A stretch of DNA of 64,000 bases, taken from the NCBI GenBank assembly GCA_951828585.1, contig OX639991.1:3442576-3506575 (forward strand), given 5' to 3'. Numbering within the stretch: position 1 is the first letter of the stretch; the number at the start of each line of letters is the position of its first letter. Source of the DNA: Longimicrobiales bacterium. Its GTDB lineage: Bacteria > Gemmatimonadota > Gemmatimonadetes > Longimicrobiales > Gaopeijiaceae. Positions 33,841 through 42,897 of this stretch are shown in pieces. A model generated the notes under the pieces. The model was not told where the DNA came from. It saw only the letters and a program-made list of their open reading frames with translations, and did not search any database. The position numbers and the translations under genes were made by a program.

Positions 33841-34073
33841 TACTCGTCACCCCCGGCAGAAGTGGCGCCGATGTGCCGGGTCCGCGCCGCGTCGAGGCGC
33901 CACAGCACCAGCAGACTTCCCACGATCCATGCGGCGGGCCAGGCCATCTGGAAGGGGAGGCCTAGGACGAACGGTTTCGGGGTGTTGACCAGGCTCTGGA
34001 TCGGCCAGATCACGGCAATGGCGAAGGTCAGGTGGTATGCCCAGGTAATGCGGCGCCAGGTATGGAAGCGCAT
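33840..34073 (-). CDS. DUF3311-type small membrane protein
   Basis: The 77-residue product has two TM helices (WAYHLTFAIAVIWPIQSLVN and MAWPAAWIVGSLLVLWRL) joined by PKPFVLGLPFQ, the DUF3311 signature. These proteins usually occur directly upstream of a sodium:solute symporter, as here, and are thought to be accessory subunits. Stop and next start overlap (TAATG). It is the first gene of the three-gene unit; no obvious promoter was seen in the 75 bp before it. Confidence 0.8.
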   Translation of the reverse strand: MRFHTWRRITWAYHLTFAIAVIWPIQSLVNTPKPFVLGLPFQMAWPAAWIVGSLLVLWRLDAARTRHIGATSAGGDE

Positions 34074-34150
34074 GGGAGGTACTCTTTGGTCAGGTGGAAG
34101 GAAGGGCTGGGATTGTAGGGTGGTGGGGAATCAGTCGCGAGACCAGGTCC

Positions 34151-34930
34151 TCACCGCTCAATAAATCGCGGCCGGCGCTTCTCCACGAACGCCTTCACGC
34201 CCTCCCGCCCGTCCTCGGAGGCGAAGGCCTCCAGAAAGAGCTCCTTCTCCGCGGCGAGACCGTCCGACAGGTGCCGTTCGCAGGCCTCACGCACGGCCTT
34301 CTTCACCAGCTTCAGGGTGACCACGCTCCACCGGGTCATCCGGGCGGCGAGTTCACGGGCCCTGGCCAGGTGGCGGCCCTCTTCGGTGAGGAACTCGACC
34401 AGCCCGATCCGATACGCCTCGGCGGCGTCGACCAGGTCGCCGCAAAGCCCGATCCGGAGCGTCTGCCCCGGGCCGACCAGACGTGCGAGACGCTGCGTGC
34501 CGCCGGCACCCGGGATGAGGCCCAGGCGGACCTCGAACTGGCCGAAGCGGGCGGTGGTGTCGGCGACCCGGATGTCGCACGCCAGCGCCAGCTCGTTGCC
34601 GCCGCCAAGACAGAATCCGTGGATGGCGCAGATCACCGGCTTTGGGAACTCGGCGAGGGCGTCGTATACTCGCCGATGGCGATACACCTCTCGCTGCTCC
34701 TCGGGCGAGCGCGCCGCGAACTCGCTCACGTCAGCCCCCGCGACGAAAGCCTTGTCGCCCGCGCCATGCAGGACAACGACCTTGACGTCGTCCCGGCCGG
34801 CCAGGTCGTCGAAGACTTCGGTGAGTTCACTGCGTACAGCCTCGTTCAGGGCGTTGAGCTTGTCGGGCCGGTTGATGGTGACTTCGGCAATGCGGTCGTT
34901 CACGGAAAGAAGGACGTTCCGGGTCGTCAT
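34151..34930 (-). CDS. Enoyl-CoA hydratase/isomerase family protein
   Basis: The 259-residue crotonase-fold protein has the oxyanion-hole pattern (FVAGADVSEFA; IHGFCLGGGNELALACD) and the first catalytic Glu region (FGQFEVRLGLIPGAGGTQRL). At the position of the second catalytic Glu of typical hydratases (SLAMEMVLTG-like) it reads QTLRIGLCG, with Arg, so a plain hydratase mechanism is doubtful. ATG 34930 is fixed by an ATGA overlap with the dehydrogenase gene; an in-frame start at 34945 is less likely. It is the last gene of the beta-oxidation-like set. Confidence 0.85.
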   Translation of the reverse strand: MTTRNVLLSVNDRIAEVTINRPDKLNALNEAVRSELTEVFDDLAGRDDVKVVVLHGAGDKAFVAGADVSEFAARSPEEQREVYRHRRVYDALAEFPKPVICAIHGFCLGGGNELALACDIRVADTTARFGQFEVRLGLIPGAGGTQRLARLVGPGQTLRIGLCGDLVDAAEAYRIGLVEFLTEEGRHLARARELAARMTRWSVVTLKLVKKAVREACERHLSDGLAAEKELFLEAFASEDGREGVKAFVEKRRPRFIER

Positions 34931-35799
34931 GGTCCATTGTCCCATTCGTAGAATCCCCGGCCCGTCTTCTTCCCGAGCCTTCCCTCTGCCACCATCCGCT
35001 CCAGCAGGGCGGGGGGCCGGAACGCCTCCGAGCCCAGTGACGCGTGGAGGTAGCGCGCAATGCCCAGGCGTACGTCCAGACCCACCAGATCGGTAAGGCG
35101 GAGCGGCCCCATCGGGTGACGGTAGCCGAGCACCATGGCCTTGTCAATGTCCTCCGGCGAGGCGACCCCGGACTCGACCATACGGATGGCTTCGAGGCCC
35201 AGCACGATCCCCAGCCGGGAGGACGCGAACCCGGGGAAGTCGTTCACCAGGATGGGGTCCTTGCCGAGGCCCTCGACGAAGTGGAAACAGCTGTTCAGGG
35301 TTCGGATGGTGGTGTGCTCCCCCCTCACGATCTCCACCAGGGCCATGATGTGGACCGGGTTGAAGAAGTGGAGGCCAAGGAAGTGTCCCGGCGACTCCAG
35401 CCCGGCCGCCATCTCGGTGATCGACAGCGACGAGGTATTCGTGGCCAGGATCTTCCCCGCCCCGGCCACGGCCTCTACCTCGCCAAAGATCCGCCGTTTC
35501 AGCGCCATCACCTCCGGCACGGCCTCGATCACCAGATCCGCGCCTTCCACCGCCTCACCCAGCCTCCTGGTTCCCGCGAGGCGCGCCAGCGCCCCGTCCC
35601 GGGCCGACTCCGCCACCTTGCCCAGGCGCACGCCCTTGTCCAGGGTGGCCTCGATCCCGGCGAGGGCGTGCTCCAACTGCGCGGCGTCCACATCGCACAG
35701 CACGGCTTCGTGCCCCGCCATCGCCGCCACCTGCGCGATCCCGCGACCCATCGTCCCGGCGCCGATCACGGCCACCTTCCCGATTCCGCGGTAGGCCAC
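34927..35799 (-). CDS. 3-hydroxyacyl-CoA (3-hydroxybutyryl-CoA) dehydrogenase
   Basis: The 290-residue product has an N-terminal Rossmann loop GAGTMGRGIAQVAAMAG, the catalytic region ATNTSSLSITEM, HFFNPVHIMALVEIV with the conserved His, and the C-terminal dimer domain ending KKTGRGFYEW. It oxidises L-3-hydroxyacyl-CoA with NAD+. GTG 35799 lies 3 bases after the thiolase stop. With the adjacent thiolase and crotonase it completes a 3-hydroxyacyl-CoA to acetyl-CoA path, as in fatty acid, butyrate or phenylacetate degradation. No gene specific for one route is present. Confidence 0.92.
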   Translation of the reverse strand: MAYRGIGKVAVIGAGTMGRGIAQVAAMAGHEAVLCDVDAAQLEHALAGIEATLDKGVRLGKVAESARDGALARLAGTRRLGEAVEGADLVIEAVPEVMALKRRIFGEVEAVAGAGKILATNTSSLSITEMAAGLESPGHFLGLHFFNPVHIMALVEIVRGEHTTIRTLNSCFHFVEGLGKDPILVNDFPGFASSRLGIVLGLEAIRMVESGVASPEDIDKAMVLGYRHPMGPLRLTDLVGLDVRLGIARYLHASLGSEAFRPPALLERMVAEGRLGKKTGRGFYEWDNGP

Positions 35800-35802
35800 C
35801 GT

Positions 35803-36999
35803 TCAGCCCCTCTCGACCACGGCCGCGATCCCCTGACCGACCCCGATGCACATGGTGGCGAGGCCCAGCCCGGCACCGCGGCACCCCATTTCATGCACCA
35901 GCGTGGCCAGGATGCGCGCCCCGGAACACCCCACCGGGTGGCCCAGCGCGATCGCGCCGCCGTTGACGTTCACGCGGCCCGGGTCCAGACCCAGTTCACG
36001 GATGCAGGGGATCGCCTGCGCGGCGAAGGCCTCGTTGAGCTCGATCAGATCGAGGTCGCGGGCGGCCACCCCGAGCCGTGTCAGGCAGCGCCGCGTCGCC
36101 GGAACGGGGCCGATACCCATGCGGTGCGGCTCCACCCCCGCCGCCGCCGCACCCCGAATCACCGCCATCGGTTCGAGGCCGTGGGCGCGCGCCGTCTCTC
36201 CCTCGACCACGAGCAGGGCGGCGGCCCCGTCGTTGATCCCCGACGAATTGCCGGCCGTGACGGTCCCGTCCCGCTCGAAGACGGGGCGCAGCCGGGCCAA
36301 GGTTTCCGCCGTGGTGCCCGGCCGGGGATGCTCGTCCTGCGTGACCACGACGGGATCGCCGCGCCGCTGCGGAACGGTGACCGGTACGATCTCCGTGTCG
36401 AAGCGTCCCGCCTCGACCGCGGCGGCCGCCTTCGCCTGGCTCTCCGCCGCGAAGACGTCCTGCTCCTCCCGCGTCACGCCGAACTCCCGCGCGACCACCT
36501 CGGCAGTCTGCCCGAGCCCGATCGTCCATTCGTCGGGAAGCCGCGGGTTGGTGAAGCGCCAGCCGAGTACCGTATCGGCCACCTCGGGCACGCCGCGCGT
36601 GTAGCCGCGCTCGGGTTTGAGCATGACGAAAGGGGCGCGGCTCATCGATTCGACGCCACCCGCGATGAACGCGTCGCCTTCGCCCGCGCGGATCGCGTGC
36701 AGGGCGCTGGTCACGGCCTGGAGCCCCGATCCGCAGAGTCGGTTCACCGTCTGGCCGGGGACCTCGACGGGCAAACCCGCTCGCAACAGCGCCATGCGCG
36801 CCACATTGCGGTTGTCCTCGCCGGCTTGGTTGGTGCAGCCCAAGATCACGTCGTCGAAGCGCTCGGCGGGGAAGGGATTGCGGTCGAGGAGCGCGTGGAT
36901 GGTCGCCGCCGCCAGGTCGTCGGGCCGGACCGGTGCCAGCGCCCCCCCGTGCCGCCCGATCGGGGTGCGGACCGCGTCGATGATCCAAGCCTCACGCAT
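35803..36999 (-). CDS. Acetyl-CoA acyltransferase (thiolase)
   Basis: The 398-residue thiolase carries the acyl-accepting Cys89 in NRLCGSGLQA, the NEAFA motif, GGAIALGHPVGCSGARI with the catalytic His, and CIGVGQG with the second Cys. It cleaves 3-ketoacyl-CoA with CoA. ATG 36999 is chosen (MREAWIIDAVRTPIG is the standard opening); a TTG 21 bases upstream is in frame. It resembles the PaaJ/PcaF and degradative branch more than FadA, but this is a soft call. Confidence 0.92.
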   Translation of the reverse strand: MREAWIIDAVRTPIGRHGGALAPVRPDDLAAATIHALLDRNPFPAERFDDVILGCTNQAGEDNRNVARMALLRAGLPVEVPGQTVNRLCGSGLQAVTSALHAIRAGEGDAFIAGGVESMSRAPFVMLKPERGYTRGVPEVADTVLGWRFTNPRLPDEWTIGLGQTAEVVAREFGVTREEQDVFAAESQAKAAAAVEAGRFDTEIVPVTVPQRRGDPVVVTQDEHPRPGTTAETLARLRPVFERDGTVTAGNSSGINDGAAALLVVEGETARAHGLEPMAVIRGAAAAGVEPHRMGIGPVPATRRCLTRLGVAARDLDLIELNEAFAAQAIPCIRELGLDPGRVNVNGGAIALGHPVGCSGARILATLVHEMGCRGAGLGLATMCIGVGQGIAAVVERG

Positions 37000-37070
37000 T
37001 GCGTCCCGTTCCCGCGCCAACCCTTCGAGCGCACCGAGGGCGATCGCGGCGTTGAATCATCGGTTCCCCA

Positions 37071-38543
37071 CTACCGGTCCAGCGCCACCCAGACGCTCTT
37101 GAGCTGGGTGTACTTCTCCAACGCCGACTGGAAACCCAGATCCCGCCCGAAACCGCTCTCCTTGTAGCCACCGAAGGGGGACGCGGGCGAGTACTGGTTG
37201 TAGGTGTTGACCCAGACCGTCCCCGCGTCGATCTCGGCGGCCATTCGGTGGGCTTTGCCGATGTCGCGGGTCCACACGCCGGCCGCGAGCCCGTACAGCG
37301 AATCATTCGCCTTGGCGACCGCGTCGTCCACGTCGCCGAAGGGGATGACCGCCGCCACCGGGCCGAAGATCTCCTCGCGGGCGATCTTCATTGAGGGGTC
37401 GACCTCGCTGAAGACGGTGGCGTTCACGAAGTTGCCACGGCCGTTCACCTTCACCCGGTCGCCCCCGGCCACCAGGTTCGCGCCGTCGCGCCTACCGCTC
37501 TCGATGTACCCCATCACGCGGTCGAGCTGCTCTTCGCTCACGATCGCCCCCAGTCGCGTGGTGGGGGCCATCGGGTCGCCTACCGTCGCCTGCCCGGCGA
37601 GTCCCTTCAACCCGTCCACGAACTCGTCGTGCACCGCGCTCTCGACCAGGATGCGGCTCCCCGCCGCGCACACTTCGCCCTTGCCGTAGAACACCCCTAT
37701 GGACGCTCCCTTCACGGCCACCCCCAGGTCCGCGTCGGCGAAGACGATGTTGGGGGACTTGCCGCCCAGTTCCAGCGAGACCTTCTTGAGCGTCCCCGCC
37801 GCCTCGCGCATGATGATCCGTCCCACCTCGGTCGAGCCGGTAAACGAGATCGCGTCCACCCCCGGGTGCCGTACCAGCGCCGCGCCCGCCGTCTCCCCGA
37901 ACCCCGGCACCACGTTCAGCACGCCCGCCGGGAAGCCCGCCTCCGCGGCCAGCTCCCCCAGGCGAAGCGCGGTCAGCGGCGTCTGCTCGGCGGGCTTGAG
38001 GACCACCGTGTTTCCGCAGGCCAGCGCCGGCGCCACCTTCCACGCCGCCATGGACAGCGGGAAGTTCCACGGGATGATCGCGCCCACCACCCCCAACGGC
38101 TCGCGCAGCGTGTAGTTGAGGAAAGGTCCCGGCACAGGAACGGTGTCGCCCTGCACCTTGTCGGCCAGCCCGGCGTAGTAGCGCAGCGTCTGCGCCACGC
38201 TCGGTACGTCGATCCGGCGGGCCTCGAAGTACGGCTTGCCGTTGTCGCGCGTCTCGAGCAGCCCCAGTTCGTCGGCGTTGGCCTCGACCAGATCGGCCAG
38301 CTTCCACAGCAGGAGCGACCGCTTGTGCGGGTTCATGCGCCGCCATCCGCTGTCGGCGAAGGCCGCGCGCGCCGCCTGCACCGCGCGGTCGACATCGGCC
38401 GCCCGCGCCTCGGCCACCTCGGCGATCACCTCTTCGGTGGCCGGGTTCACGGTCGAAAAGCGGCCGCCGCCCTCCGCGTCGGTCCACTCGTTCCCGATCC
38501 AGAGCCGGGTGCGGATCTCCTCAGTCATCTCTGCCGCCGACAT
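37071..38543 (-). CDS. NAD(P)-dependent aldehyde dehydrogenase
   Basis: The 490-residue ALDH-superfamily enzyme has the NAD-binding IIPWNFPLSMAAWKVAPALACGN region, FTGSTEVG, the catalytic Glu in LELGGKSPN and nucleophile Cys292 in GEVCAAGSR, and ends KEIFGP-like EEIFGPV and SPFGGYKESG. Closest in style to the betaine/phenylacetaldehyde-type ALDHs (ALDH1/2 group). It lies between thiolase and a second crotonase on the same strand, starting 6 bases after the latter, so it may feed an acid to CoA activation or be part of an aromatic or amine degradation route. Confidence 0.92.
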   Translation of the reverse strand: MSAAEMTEEIRTRLWIGNEWTDAEGGGRFSTVNPATEEVIAEVAEARAADVDRAVQAARAAFADSGWRRMNPHKRSLLLWKLADLVEANADELGLLETRDNGKPYFEARRIDVPSVAQTLRYYAGLADKVQGDTVPVPGPFLNYTLREPLGVVGAIIPWNFPLSMAAWKVAPALACGNTVVLKPAEQTPLTALRLGELAAEAGFPAGVLNVVPGFGETAGAALVRHPGVDAISFTGSTEVGRIIMREAAGTLKKVSLELGGKSPNIVFADADLGVAVKGASIGVFYGKGEVCAAGSRILVESAVHDEFVDGLKGLAGQATVGDPMAPTTRLGAIVSEEQLDRVMGYIESGRRDGANLVAGGDRVKVNGRGNFVNATVFSEVDPSMKIAREEIFGPVAAVIPFGDVDDAVAKANDSLYGLAAGVWTRDIGKAHRMAAEIDAGTVWVNTYNQYSPASPFGGYKESGFGRDLGFQSALEKYTQLKSVWVALDR

Positions 38544-38549
38544 CCGGCG

Positions 38550-39353
38550 TCAGCTGCCCGAGAAGTCGGGTCTGCGCTTCTCGACGTAGGCGTTCAGCCC
38601 TTCGCGCGCGTCGTCGCTGGCGAAGAGCTGCTGCTGCAACTCGCGCTCCAGGGCGAGCGCCGTCTCGAAGGGGATCTCGGCGCCGGTCTGCACCGAGCGC
38701 TTGATCAGGCCGACCGCCTTGGAGGCTCGCCCCGGTGGGCAGAAGCCGCGTGCGTAGTCGAGCACCTTGCCCATGAATTCATCGAGGGAGTCCGTCTCCC
38801 ACACGTCGTTGACGATGCCGAGTTCCTGCGCCTGGTCGAACCCGAAGGTCTTGCCGGTTGCCATCAGCTCGATCGCACGCGACTTGCCCACGAGGCGGGT
38901 CATGCGCTGGGTCCCCCCGGTGCCCGGGAGCACGCCCAGGTTGACCTCGGGGAGGCCGCACATGCTGCGACCCGCGCGGGCGATGCGGATGTCGGCCGCC
39001 ATCGCGATCTCGAGCCCCCCGCCCACGGTGTGCCCGTTGAGGGCCGCGATGGTGAGCTTCGGTGTGTGCTCCAGGCGGTTCAGCGTCTCGTTGGCGTGGA
39101 GGCAGAAGCAGTACTTGAAGCCGGTCGTCACCTTGGCGAGCATCCCGATATTTGCGCCGGCGGAGAAGAACTTCTCGCCGTTGCCGGTGAGGACGATCAC
39201 GTGGATGTCGTCGGCAAAGCGTGCCTGCAGGATGGCGTCGTCCAGCTGGCGCATCATCTCGTGGGTGTAGGTGTTCGCGGGCGGGTCGTCGAGCGTGATG
39301 AGGGCGACGCCGCCGCCCGCGTCGGAGTAGCGAACGAGGGTCTTGTCGGACAT
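38550..39353 (-). CDS. Enoyl-CoA hydratase
   Basis: The 267-residue crotonase-fold enzyme keeps both expected catalytic glutamates (GLPEVNLGVLPGTGGTQRM and RAIELMATG), unlike the paralogue at 34151. Oxyanion-hole segments FSAGANIGML and LNGHTVGGGLEIAMAAD are present. It hydrates 2-enoyl-CoA. ATG 39353 gives the standard length. It is the first gene of the leftward unit ending at 34151; a divergent lipoprotein gene starts 175 bp away. Confidence 0.9.
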   Translation of the reverse strand: MSDKTLVRYSDAGGGVALITLDDPPANTYTHEMMRQLDDAILQARFADDIHVIVLTGNGEKFFSAGANIGMLAKVTTGFKYCFCLHANETLNRLEHTPKLTIAALNGHTVGGGLEIAMAADIRIARAGRSMCGLPEVNLGVLPGTGGTQRMTRLVGKSRAIELMATGKTFGFDQAQELGIVNDVWETDSLDEFMGKVLDYARGFCPPGRASKAVGLIKRSVQTGAEIPFETALALERELQQQLFASDDAREGLNAYVEKRRPDFSGS

Positions 39354-39527
39354 GAATGTGTGGATCCTGTGGGTGGTTCGATCCCGCGGGCGAGTGGGCC
39401 CGCGGATGTACGGAGGAGGCGCGCGGCAGAAGGCACCGCCGCGTTCGGGACCGGTGACAAAGATAACATGTGGCGTGCGTGGAGCCGCACGCGGCCGGCG
39501 GGGCGGCCGCCGCGTTACATTACAACG

Positions 39528-40283
39528 ATGCAAATGCTCCAACTCGCGTCGTCGCGAGGGGCCGGCGGATCCGTCCGGCACCGTGTGTGCGCCGCCGCCG
39601 TGATCGCCGTGCCGCTGTTGACCGGGTGCAGGGAAAGTCTCACCCAGGTGGAATCCGGGATTGTCGAGGCCGAGACGTGGCCGGCACTGAAGATCGAACA
39701 GACCCTGCCGGGCCTCCGGGACCTGATCGCGACCGAGCCGCCCGGTGCCGCCGAGATCACGCTGGTGGATCGGTGGGAGGCCACCTGGGACCACGGTACC
39801 GCCGCGGGAGGGGAACTTCGGGACGAGATCTATGGGGGCGCCCGCGCGCTACAGCTGGTTGTCGACCCGGCCGCCGTGCGGGTCGCCACGGAGTCGGTAA
39901 GGGGCGCCCTGGGCGAGGTGTTGCAGTTCGGGGGGTCTTTTCCTCCCCATCTGGCCGGGCGGATTGACGATGCCGAGCGTTTCGTCGCGGAAGCCGGGGC
40001 GGCGAGCGCCGTGGAAGACTGGACGGCGGCCGGATTGCATGCTTTGCGAGCGGCCGACGCGCTGCGGGAGACGTCGCCGCGCACGACGGCTGTCACGCTG
40101 GTGGAAGCGGCCGAAGACGCTCTCGGACCTCTCCCGTCCGAGGTGGATGGTGAACCCGCCGGCCCGGCCCGCGCGCGGCGTCTGGCATTGTGGAGCCGGA
40201 TCGCCATCCAGCAGGAGCGGTATCCGCTGGCCATCCAGCGGGGGTACTACGCCTGTCTTTTGCTTGGCGTGAGGCTGCCTTGA
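39528..40283 (+). CDS. Predicted lipoprotein of unknown function
   Basis: The 251-residue product has a signal peptide with lipobox LLTGC (Cys34). The mature part is helical, rich in Ala/Glu/Arg, with repeated patterns AAGLHALRAADALRE and AEDALG that may form helical-hairpin repeats. ATG 39528 has no ribosome site, and a TTACATTACAAC stretch lies just before it, so a leaderless transcript is possible. No family is recognised. An in-frame extension far upstream overlaps genes on the other strand and is not real. Confidence 0.55.
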   Translation: MQMLQLASSRGAGGSVRHRVCAAAVIAVPLLTGCRESLTQVESGIVEAETWPALKIEQTLPGLRDLIATEPPGAAEITLVDRWEATWDHGTAAGGELRDEIYGGARALQLVVDPAAVRVATESVRGALGEVLQFGGSFPPHLAGRIDDAERFVAEAGAASAVEDWTAAGLHALRAADALRETSPRTTAVTLVEAAEDALGPLPSEVDGEPAGPARARRLALWSRIAIQQERYPLAIQRGYYACLLLGVRLP

Positions 40284-40474
40284 ACCCATCCAGAACCGGT
40301 GCCCGGCCGGTGGGCGGGATGGACTTCGCCACCGTAGATTGTTCAGGTCCTGCAGTACGTACTTCATCGAGAGGCTGCCGCAGTCGCCCTGCGACGAGCA
40401 GCCGGGTTGCGTCCGAGACGGCGCGACACCCTTGCAAGTGGAGTCCCAACGCGGCAGACAGTGGGGGAAACACC

Positions 40475-41845
40475 ATGAACAGCATCCAATCCGCGGTCGC
40501 CACCCGACTTGGCCCGGGTCCCTTCGCGCTTCTGACCTTGTCCATGCTGGCCGCTCCGGTCGCGGGACAGCAGCAGGTCGTTCGCGTACCCGTCACGGGG
40601 ACGGTTGAAATGGGGCTCGCCCCCTTCATCGAACGGGTGATCGAGGAGGCCGAGGCCGGGGGCGCCGCCGCGGTCGTCCTGGACATCGAGACGCAGGGGG
40701 GACGGGTGGACGCGGCGCTGCGCATCACGAGCGCGATCAGCAAGTCCGAGGTGCCGGTCTACGCCTTCGTGAACACATACGCGTTTTCGGCGGGGGCGAT
40801 GATCGCGCTCTCCACCCGGCGCGTGCTAATGCGCGCGGGCGCGGTGATGGGGGCCGCGACGCCGGTCGACGGGAGCGGGACCAAGGCTTCGGAGAAGATG
40901 GTGTCGGCCATGCGGGCCCAGATGCGCGCCATGACCGAGGCCCAGGGTCTCGACCCGGCGGTCGCCGAGGCGATGGTGGATGAAGAGTTGGCCATCGACG
41001 GGGTGGTCGAACGGGGCAAGTTGCTGACGCTCACCACGCAGGAAGCCGTCGAACTGGGCTACGCCACCGCGGTGGCCGACTGGGACGGCGTGCTGGCCGC
41101 GCTGGAGCTGCCGCCGGCGGACGTGACCGAGGCGAGCGTCAACTGGGCAGAGCGCATCGTGCGCTTCTTCACCAATCCGGTGATTGCGCCCTTCCTCCTG
41201 TCGCTCGGTTTTCTGGGACTCCTCGTCGAGGTCAAGACGGCGGGGTTCGGTCTCGCGGGTACGGCAGGGCTGATCTCTCTGGCCCTCTTCTTCGGCGCGC
41301 ACTTGCTCATCGGACTGGCCGGGGCCGAGGACATCATCCTGGTGGGGGTGGGCGTCGTCCTTGTCCTTGTGGAGATTCTGGTGATTCCGGGCTTCGGGGT
41401 CTTCGGGATCGCGGGTATCGCGGCGCTCCTGGGGGGACTCGTGATGGCGCAGGTCGGCAGTCTGCCCAGCAGGGGCGATTTCGTGCAGGCCGGCTCCGTG
41501 CTCCTGGCCACGGTGGCGCTGATCACCATGACCGCGTGGTCGCTGCTGCGTTCGCTTCCGGGCAATTGGCGCCTGCGCCGCAGCGGCGTCATTCTCGGCG
41601 AGTCCACCGACCGCGATGAGGGCTACACCTCGGCGGAGGTGCGTGCGGAGCTGGTGGGCGAGGTCGGGGTCGCGATCACCGACCTGCGGCCGGCCGGCGT
41701 GGGCCTCTTCGAAGACGAGAGAGTGGATGTGGTCTCCGAGAGCGAATGGATCGAGGAAGGCACGCCCATTCGCGTCCTGAGCGCCGAGGGATATCGCCAC
41801 GTCGTGCGTGCCGTGGACTCCGGGCGGGCGGCAGGCTCCGAGTGA
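40475..41845 (+). CDS. nfeD: NfeD family membrane-bound serine protease
   Basis: The 456-residue long-form NfeD has a signal segment, a ClpP-like protease domain with catalytic Ser105 (AFSAGAMIALS) and Lys137 (GSGTKASEK), four or five TM helices (about 225-370), and a C-terminal OB-fold NfeD domain (GEVGVAITDLRPAGVGLFEDERVDVVS split at the conserved LRPAG). Long NfeD proteins cleave stomatin-family partners. The flotillin-like gene follows after 53 bases, the standard pairing. GGGGG lies 8 bases before ATG 40475. Confidence 0.92.
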   Translation: MNSIQSAVATRLGPGPFALLTLSMLAAPVAGQQQVVRVPVTGTVEMGLAPFIERVIEEAEAGGAAAVVLDIETQGGRVDAALRITSAISKSEVPVYAFVNTYAFSAGAMIALSTRRVLMRAGAVMGAATPVDGSGTKASEKMVSAMRAQMRAMTEAQGLDPAVAEAMVDEELAIDGVVERGKLLTLTTQEAVELGYATAVADWDGVLAALELPPADVTEASVNWAERIVRFFTNPVIAPFLLSLGFLGLLVEVKTAGFGLAGTAGLISLALFFGAHLLIGLAGAEDIILVGVGVVLVLVEILVIPGFGVFGIAGIAALLGGLVMAQVGSLPSRGDFVQAGSVLLATVALITMTAWSLLRSLPGNWRLRRSGVILGESTDRDEGYTSAEVRAELVGEVGVAITDLRPAGVGLFEDERVDVVSESEWIEEGTPIRVLSAEGYRHVVRAVDSGRAAGSE

Positions 41846-41898
41846 GCTGCGCCACTCCCGGCAAGATGACAATTCAAGCGTAAAGGACGAAACTCCGC

Positions 41899-42888
41899 AT
41901 GGACCTCACCCTTCTCACGACCTACGGCCTGGTGTTCGCGGCCTTCCTCGCCGTCCTGATTCTCCTGTGGGCGGTTCCGGTTCGCCTGTGGATCGAGGCA
42001 ATCTCATCTCGTGCCAGCGTCGGCCTGGGCAGTCTGATCGGAATGCGTCTGCGCAAGGTCAGCCCGCCAGCGGTGGTGCGGCCGCTGATCGCCTCCACCA
42101 AGGCCGGGCTACCGCTCGACGTGTCCCATCTGGAGGCGCACTACTTGGCCGGAGGAAACGTCGACCGCGTGGTGCGCGCGCTGATCAGCGCGGACAAGGC
42201 TACGATCGAGCTCCCGTTCCAGCAGGCCGCCGCGATCGACCTCGCGGGACGGGACGTTTTCGAGGCGGTGCAGGTGTCGGTGAACCCCAAGGTGGTGCAG
42301 ACGCCGCGGGTGGCCGCGATGGCCAAGGACGGAATCCAGTTGATCGCGATCGCGCGGGTCACGGTGCGGGCGAACATCAACCGCCTCGTGGGCGGCGCCG
42401 GAGAGGAAACCATCCTGGCGCGGGTCGGCGAGGGGATCGTCTCGACGATCGGTTCCGCCGATACCCACAAGAAGGTGCTGGAGAACCCGGACGCGATCTC
42501 CAAGACCGTGTTGCAGAAGGGCCTGGACTCGGGTACCGCCTTCGAGATCCTGTCGATCGACATCGCCGACGTGGATGTGGGCAAGAACATCGGCGCCGAG
42601 CTGCAGACAGACCAGGCGGAGGCCGACAAGCGCATCGCGCAGGCCCGGGCCGAGGAACGCCGCGCCATGGCGATGGCCGCGGAGCAGGAGATGAAGGCGC
42701 GCGTGGAGGAGATGCGCGCCGAGGTGATCGCGGCCGAGGCGCAGATACCGCTCGCGATGGCCGATGCCTTCCGCAGCGGCAACATGGGCATCATGGACTA
42801 CGCCAGGTACCGCAACGTCGAGTCGGACACCCACATGCGGAGGGCCATCGCGGAGGGTGATCCGGACGAGTCGCCCTCGTCCAACTGA
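41899..42888 (+). CDS. floA: Flotillin-like protein FloA
   Basis: The 329-residue product has an N-terminal hydrophobic hairpin ([20 protein letters not shown]), an SPFH/PHB domain, and an Ala/Glu-rich coiled coil (residues about 235-285, [20 protein letters not shown]), matching FloA/YqfA. It forms membrane microdomains with Nfe[12 protein letters not shown] and [22 protein letters not shown] are conserved family segments. It is co-transcribed with nfeD and the next gene. Confidence 0.93.
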   Translation: MDLTLLTTYGLVFAAFLAVLILLWAVPVRLWIEAISSRASVGLGSLIGMRLRKVSPPAVVRPLIASTKAGLPLDVSHLEAHYLAGGNVDRVVRALISADKATIELPFQQAAAIDLAGRDVFEAVQVSVNPKVVQTPRVAAMAKDGIQLIAIARVTVRANINRLVGGAGEETILARVGEGIVSTIGSADTHKKVLENPDAISKTVLQKGLDSGTAFEILSIDIADVDVGKNIGAELQTDQAEADKRIAQARAEERRAMAMAAEQEMKARVEEMRAEVIAAEAQIPLAMADAFRSGNMGIMDYARYRNVESDTHMRRAIAEGDPDESPSSN

Positions 42889-42897
42889 GGCCGGCCC

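Noticed and set aside
37629-39527. Long plus-strand open frame in front of the lipoprotein at 39528
   Set aside because: It is antisense to aldehyde dehydrogenase and a hydratase; only the last part from 39528 has a signal peptide and normal protein features.
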